A DNA stretch of 36,149 bases from Promethearchaeota archaeon (GTDB lineage: Archaea > Asgardarchaeota > Lokiarchaeia > Sigynarchaeales > SOKP01), in assembly GCA_016839635.1 (NCBI GenBank), contig JAEOTV010000130.1, forward strand, positions 1 to 36,149, given 5' to 3'. Both the position numbers and the translations under genes were made by a program. Position 1 is the stretch's first letter. Each line of letters starts with the position of its first letter. Below the pieces are notes generated by a model. It did not search any database. It saw only the letters and a list, made by a program, of their open reading frames with translations, and was not told where the DNA came from. Below are positions 32,591 to 36,149 of the stretch, one piece after another.

Positions 32591-34879
32591 TTATTTGAAT
32601 TCTTTTATAATATAATTCTTAGCTTTATCTATCTCTTCTCTTACTGATTTGATCTCAATTTCTTTATCAATCTCTTCAGAAATTATATCTTTATCAAATT
32701 CTCTACTGAATCTAATTATTGAATAATCAGCATCAAGATAGAATGGAAAATATTCAGTACCACTCCCTTGAAAGAATTTAAAGAAAAATTCATAGTAGTG
32801 TAAACGTAATGTGTTGATGAATACAAGCAATCCTTCTATTAGAATGACCACCATATTACCAAATATGGCACCAATTAAATTTAATATATCAAATCCAAGT
32901 CCTACACCTTGAATCAAGTTTCCCATTTGGTTTATAGCAAATAATAAAGCGATATGGGCTAATGCTAGAGCCAATAATCTAATATAAGACAACACATTAC
33001 TCATAATGGATAATAATGTATCAAATGTCTCAATTGAACCTTCACCTAATAATCCACCAAAAGATTCTTCTTGGAAATATGATATTTTAATTAACTTTCC
33101 TAAAGGTTTTGAGAGTATCAATAAAAGCCCAGGGATTAAAACTAATAATATTGGATATGGAAAAGTCAGCCATACATTAATGTCGAATCCATATGTAAAT
33201 ATTAGAATTGCACCCCCTAATAAAAGGAAAATTTTTGTTAATGAATCAGTAAGGGAAAGATATTTTCTATGCTGCTTCCAATAATTTAAAAACTGAATAA
33301 ACCATCCCAAAATTATGTGAAATATTCCAATGACAATAGCAAAATAAAATACGGATAAAATATTTCCCAGCGGATTGTTTAAGTGGATATTTAAAAATGG
33401 AATTACTATTGGATTTAGCTCAAAATTCCAAAGAACAATACCAAATATTTCAATTTCATGATGTCCAAAATATTCACCATATAAAAAACCAAAAAAAAGA
33501 GCAGCCCAACCACAGAAAAAAATTATCCAAGAGAAACTAGAAAGTGACTTTTTACGCTTCCTATATACTAAAGCTCCTATGAGTCCAGCGATTATTAAAG
33601 TGAGACCATGTCCAATATCTCCGAACATAATACCAAATAATATAGGAAAGGTAAAAGCAATAATTGGTGTCGGATCTATTTCGGAATACGCAGGTGTACC
33701 ATACATTTTAGTAATTGCTTCGAATGGTTTTACTAAAAAAAGATTTTTCATAATTCGTGGGGTAACATCTCTTAAATCCTCGAGCTTTTCATCTTTTTCT
33801 TTTTTTGAGATTGAATTTTCATCTTTTAGGTTTAATTTAGCCTTCTTTTTTTTAATTTCTTCTTTTGTATAAGACTCATAAATGGGACGCTTTTTTGATA
33901 CATCTATTGATTCGATGATAATATTGTCTTTAAATATGTTAAATAGATTTTCTTGTATTAATTTTTTTTTGGAAAAAGGTACAAAAAATTTAAGAACTAC
34001 TCTATTTGTTGAAGTATTATCAAATTGTTGAGCAGCCCAATTATATTCTTCGATATTTTGGACGATTTCGTTAATTCCCGCGAATTTCAATAAATTATCA
34101 TGAGTGATTCTATCTTGTTCTTTATTATACCGTATTAATAAATCTTTAATAAAATTAATTTCTGTTTCAATTCGATCGTAATTAATACCGGTATCTGTTA
34201 AATACTTTTTTAAAACTGGTACTTTTTCAGAATGGATAAGTCGTATTCTTCCATTGAATTCATGTTCTTTATCTTTTGGATAAATAATATAGAAACCAAT
34301 TCGATCATCTGAGATTTGGAACGTATCATAAAAATTAGGAAATTCAGAAAAGGCGAAAAGATTAATTAAATTATCTAGATTTTTAGAAAAGGTGGTATAG
34401 ACTTGAAATTTGAAGTGATTTAAAGTACTTTGGTTATCCTTGGTTATATTTATTTTCTCAAGATACTTATAACATTTTTTTACAATTTGCAGTTTTTCTA
34501 ATTCAATGTTTGCTTTAGTTATATAACTATTTAATTCTGTGACTCGATTTGTATAAAAATCAATTTCTTCAAGAATATGATTAATTAAGTCATTGAGATT
34601 ATTAGCATTAAACTCAATTCTCTCAGATTTTTTAATTCGGAGATTTTTAATATCCATTTCATTAATTTTTAATCTCTTAAATAAGGTATCTAGGTTTTTT
34701 CTCAATATATTAATCTTTTCAACAATAGTTTTTTTATCTTCAATCTCTCTTTTTTTTTCAGATTTTTGTTTTGGTTTAATTTGTACCATGTTAAAATTAG
34801 ACAGTTCTATTAAAAGTTGATCTTTATAATTCTGATTAATCTCTGCTTTCATTAAACAAAATTCATCTTTTTTTCCCAT
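32591..34879 (-). CDS. atpI: A/V-type ATP synthase subunit I (a-subunit, membrane stator)
   Basis: 762 residues, longer than most archaeal subunit I (about 650-700). The N-terminal 370 residues form the cytosolic coiled-coil stator arm. The membrane half starts with YGTPAYSEIDPTPIIAFTFP and ILFGIMFGDIGHGLTLI, and has about seven or eight TM helices. The essential Arg of the ion half-channel is in LSYIRLLALALAHIALLFAI. The C-terminal LHYYEFFFKFFQGSGTEYFPF is also typical. It carries ions past the K ring. The ATG has a GTGAG site 7 bases upstream and follows subunit D after 20 bases. The extra length is mostly in the arm, including a Lys/Glu-rich insert (about 330-370). Confidence 0.92.
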   Translation of the reverse strand: MGKKDEFCLMKAEINQNYKDQLLIELSNFNMVQIKPKQKSEKKREIEDKKTIVEKINILRKNLDTLFKRLKINEMDIKNLRIKKSERIEFNANNLNDLINHILEEIDFYTNRVTELNSYITKANIELEKLQIVKKCYKYLEKINITKDNQSTLNHFKFQVYTTFSKNLDNLINLFAFSEFPNFYDTFQISDDRIGFYIIYPKDKEHEFNGRIRLIHSEKVPVLKKYLTDTGINYDRIETEINFIKDLLIRYNKEQDRITHDNLLKFAGINEIVQNIEEYNWAAQQFDNTSTNRVVLKFFVPFSKKKLIQENLFNIFKDNIIIESIDVSKKRPIYESYTKEEIKKKKAKLNLKDENSISKKEKDEKLEDLRDVTPRIMKNLFLVKPFEAITKMYGTPAYSEIDPTPIIAFTFPILFGIMFGDIGHGLTLIIAGLIGALVYRKRKKSLSSFSWIIFFCGWAALFFGFLYGEYFGHHEIEIFGIVLWNFELNPIVIPFLNIHLNNPLGNILSVFYFAIVIGIFHIILGWFIQFLNYWKQHRKYLSLTDSLTKIFLLLGGAILIFTYGFDINVWLTFPYPILLVLIPGLLLILSKPLGKLIKISYFQEESFGGLLGEGSIETFDTLLSIMSNVLSYIRLLALALAHIALLFAINQMGNLIQGVGLGFDILNLIGAIFGNMVVILIEGLLVFINTLRLHYYEFFFKFFQGSGTEYFPFYLDADYSIIRFSREFDKDIISEEIDKEIEIKSVREEIDKAKNYIIKEFK

Positions 34880-34899
34880 AAAATTCTCACTTAATTGAA

Positions 34900-35538
34900 T
34901 TATTCCTGTTTAATTATAATATCTTTAGTCTTTTTCAATCTGACATAATTTTCTCTTTCAATTTCTTCTAAAATATCTTTAATTTGTTTAATTTGTGATT
35001 CTAATCTAGGTGTTATAACATTCTTCAATCCATTTATTCTTCTGTTTATCTTTTTAAAGGACAATGCTACTTTTAAAAGTAAATCTTCAAATTCAGAAAA
35101 TCTTATAAACTTACTGAAGAAAACCTTTAAGTTTTCTAGCAAATCATCAAGATAATGACTTGTATTTTCAAATGTATAAGCAGGAAGTTTTTTTTCTTTG
35201 AATAATTCATAATCTACTTGAGTAATAACTATTCCCATCTTCTTTATGGCTTGAACGCTAATTCTCGGTTTATATTGGATTTTACTTAATTTACTAATTA
35301 AATTCACTTCATTTTTGCCCATTTCTTCATATGTTTGTATTAAAATATTTAAAGTTTCTTTATATAATTTGATTAATTCTCTTCTTTGGATTTTATACTC
35401 CTTCCACAATTTTTTTATTTGAATTATTAGTTGCTCACGTCTAAATTCCAAGAAATTTTGCCCTTTAATTGCAAAATCTAATCTTCTCTTTAAATTTAGT
35501 AAATTCGTTTTTGTTGGTTTTATATCTCTAAAACTTAT
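34900..35538 (-). CDS. atpD: A/V-type ATP synthase subunit D (central stalk), probable ATA start
   Basis: About 212 residues if started at ATA (35538), normal for subunit D. The first TTG (35451) would cut off the conserved N-terminus. Upstream codons read ISFRDIKPTKTNLLNLKRRL and then DFAIKGQNFLEFRREQL, matching the family's 'PTR..LL.LK.RL..A.KG..LL..KRD.L'. No ATG, GTG or TTG lies between that sequence and the stop of subunit B, which is in the same frame three bases upstream. ATA falls at the right distance from 'PT' and 6 bases after GGTG. The rest is two long helices (1-70; 145-205 approx.) of the rotor. Alternatives are readthrough of the B stop, making a B-D fusion, or a sequence error. 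Function: turns inside the A3B3 head. Confidence 0.85.
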   Translation of the reverse strand: MSFRDIKPTKTNLLNLKRRLDFAIKGQNFLEFRREQLIIQIKKLWKEYKIQRRELIKLYKETLNILIQTYEEMGKNEVNLISKLSKIQYKPRISVQAIKKMGIVITQVDYELFKEKKLPAYTFENTSHYLDDLLENLKVFFSKFIRFSEFEDLLLKVALSFKKINRRINGLKNVITPRLESQIKQIKDILEEIERENYVRLKKTKDIIIKQE

Positions 35539-35541
35539 AAG

Positions 35542-36149
35542 TTACACCCGTGGTTTATAGTATTTATTTATAAAATTAGGATGAATTCTAATTAATTGAC
35601 CTTTATTTAAATAGGAAAGATTCTCCCAAGCAATATTTAGGGTTTGGTTAAAATCTCGAGTTTCATTTAACTTTTGATTGATAAATTTTTGTTCAAAATC
35701 TTTTCCAAACTGAAGTAAATTCCTTTGATCGTTATTTAAACCATCTTCTCCCACAATTGAAATTAAATCTTTAACTTCAAGAAAACTGGAATATGCTGCT
35801 AATAATTGCGAACTCACATCAGCATGATCTTCCCTTGTTTTACCATCACCTATAGCATCTTTCATTAATCTTGATATTGAGGCTAACACTTCAAATGGAG
35901 GATAAATAGCTTTTTTATGTAAGTTACGGCTAAGAACTAATTGTCCCTCTGTGATGTAACCGGTTGTGTCGGGAATAGGGTGAGAAATATCATCATTTGG
36001 CATTGTTAAAATAGGTATTTGGGTAATTGAACCCTTTTTTCCTTTGATTTTTCCTGTGCGTTCATAAATCGAAGCAAAATCAGAATATATGTAACCGGGA
36101 TATCCTTTTCTGCTAGGAATTTCTTCTTTCGCGGAACTAAGTTCTCTAA
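35542..36149 (-). CDS. atpB: A/V-type ATP synthase subunit B (non-catalytic), 3' part only
   Basis: The gene runs off the right edge; about 202 C-terminal codons are here. The edge sequence reads [20 protein letters not shown], then [40 protein letters not shown], and the C-terminal helical domain ending [20 protein letters not shown]. This is clear subunit B; the ATG at 36003 (MPNDDI) is internal, not the start. The motif [20 protein letters not shown] is standard. It is the most upstream gene visible of the operon. Its TAA is directly followed by subunit D in the same frame. Confidence 0.95.
   Translation of the reverse strand, partial: RELSSAKEEIPSRKGYPGYIYSDFASIYERTGKIKGKKGSITQIPILTMPNDDISHPIPDTTGYITEGQLVLSRNLHKKAIYPPFEVLASISRLMKDAIGDGKTREDHADVSSQLLAAYSSFLEVKDLISIVGEDGLNNDQRNLLQFGKDFEQKFINQKLNETRDFNQTLNIAWENLSYLNKGQLIRIHPNFINKYYKPRV
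35545..35548 (-). promoter_or_regulatory. SD-like GGTG overlapping the end of subunit B
   Basis: GGTG within the last two codons of subunit B, 6 bases before the ATA at 35538 on the minus strand. It suggests translational coupling of B and D. Confidence 0.4.

Noticed and set aside
1..36149. CRISPR arrays, insertion sequences, integrases, inteins.
   Set aside because: No regularly spaced repeats, transposase or integrase motifs were seen; RadA and the ATPase A gene are free of inteins.

Overview
The window looks like part of an Asgard archaeal chromosome (Lokiarchaeia-like). The evidence is the combination of Arf-type small GTPases fused to extra domains, V4R sensor-like proteins, an archaeal RadA, a tRNA-splicing endonuclease, an A/V-type rotary ATPase and a CO dehydrogenase (CdhA) of the archaeal Wood-Ljungdahl pathway. 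The DNA is strongly AT-rich (about 30% GC by eye). Several genes start with TTG or GTG. Some have Shine-Dalgarno (SD) sites of the GGTGAT/GAGGT type and many have none, as expected for mixed leadered and leaderless archaeal transcripts. I saw no rRNA, tRNA, insertion sequence, CRISPR array or phage genes.

Layout. 1-2.2 kb: a helix-hairpin-helix/Arf GTPase/roadblock-like fusion, a small His-rich protein and a SpoIIAA-like protein. 2.3-4.6 kb: cdhA without its usual partner genes. 4.8-5.8 kb: a DUF1295 membrane reductase. 5.8-9.9 kb: four minus-strand genes that look like a signalling group (V4R-like protein, V4R protein, longin-like/Arf GTPase, Trp-repeat zinc-ribbon protein). 10-11.9 kb: a 2-hydroxyacid dehydrogenase, a 470-base non-coding stretch with inverted and direct repeats, and a ribbon-helix-helix regulator. 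12-19.8 kb: a sugar/storage-glucan neighbourhood (GalT-like HIT protein, NDP-sugar pyrophosphorylase, MESH1-like HD hydrolase, M24 peptidase, GH57 branching enzyme, divergent phosphohexomutase homologue). 20-23.2 kb: two tandem DppB-type permeases without partners, then a membrane protein. 23.3-24.3 kb: radA. 24.3-29.5 kb: a tight seven-gene minus-strand run (MEMO, coiled-coil protein, PfkB kinase, YdjM-like membrane protein, three OsmC-like paralogues). 29.7-30.2 kb: endA. 30.3-36.1 kb: an A/V-ATPase operon read leftward in the order B-D-I-zinc-ribbon membrane protein-A, with B cut by the right edge.

Most interesting points. (1) Four genes have N-terminal coding sequence that runs upstream of the first ATG/GTG/TTG; in each an ATT or ATA codon sits 4-7 bases after an SD-like site (1837, 12075, 25256 minus, 35538 minus). 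The ATPase D subunit and an OsmC paralogue pair give independent homology support, suggesting regular use of AUU/AUA starts. (2) The ATPase A subunit has GEP-GNE where the family has GER-GNE, in an unusual gene order. (3) The GTPase/V4R/Trp-repeat group and the HhH-Arf-roadblock fusion are candidates for undescribed Asgard signalling modules. (4) A phosphohexomutase homologue has lost its phosphoserine loop beside a glucan branching enzyme.
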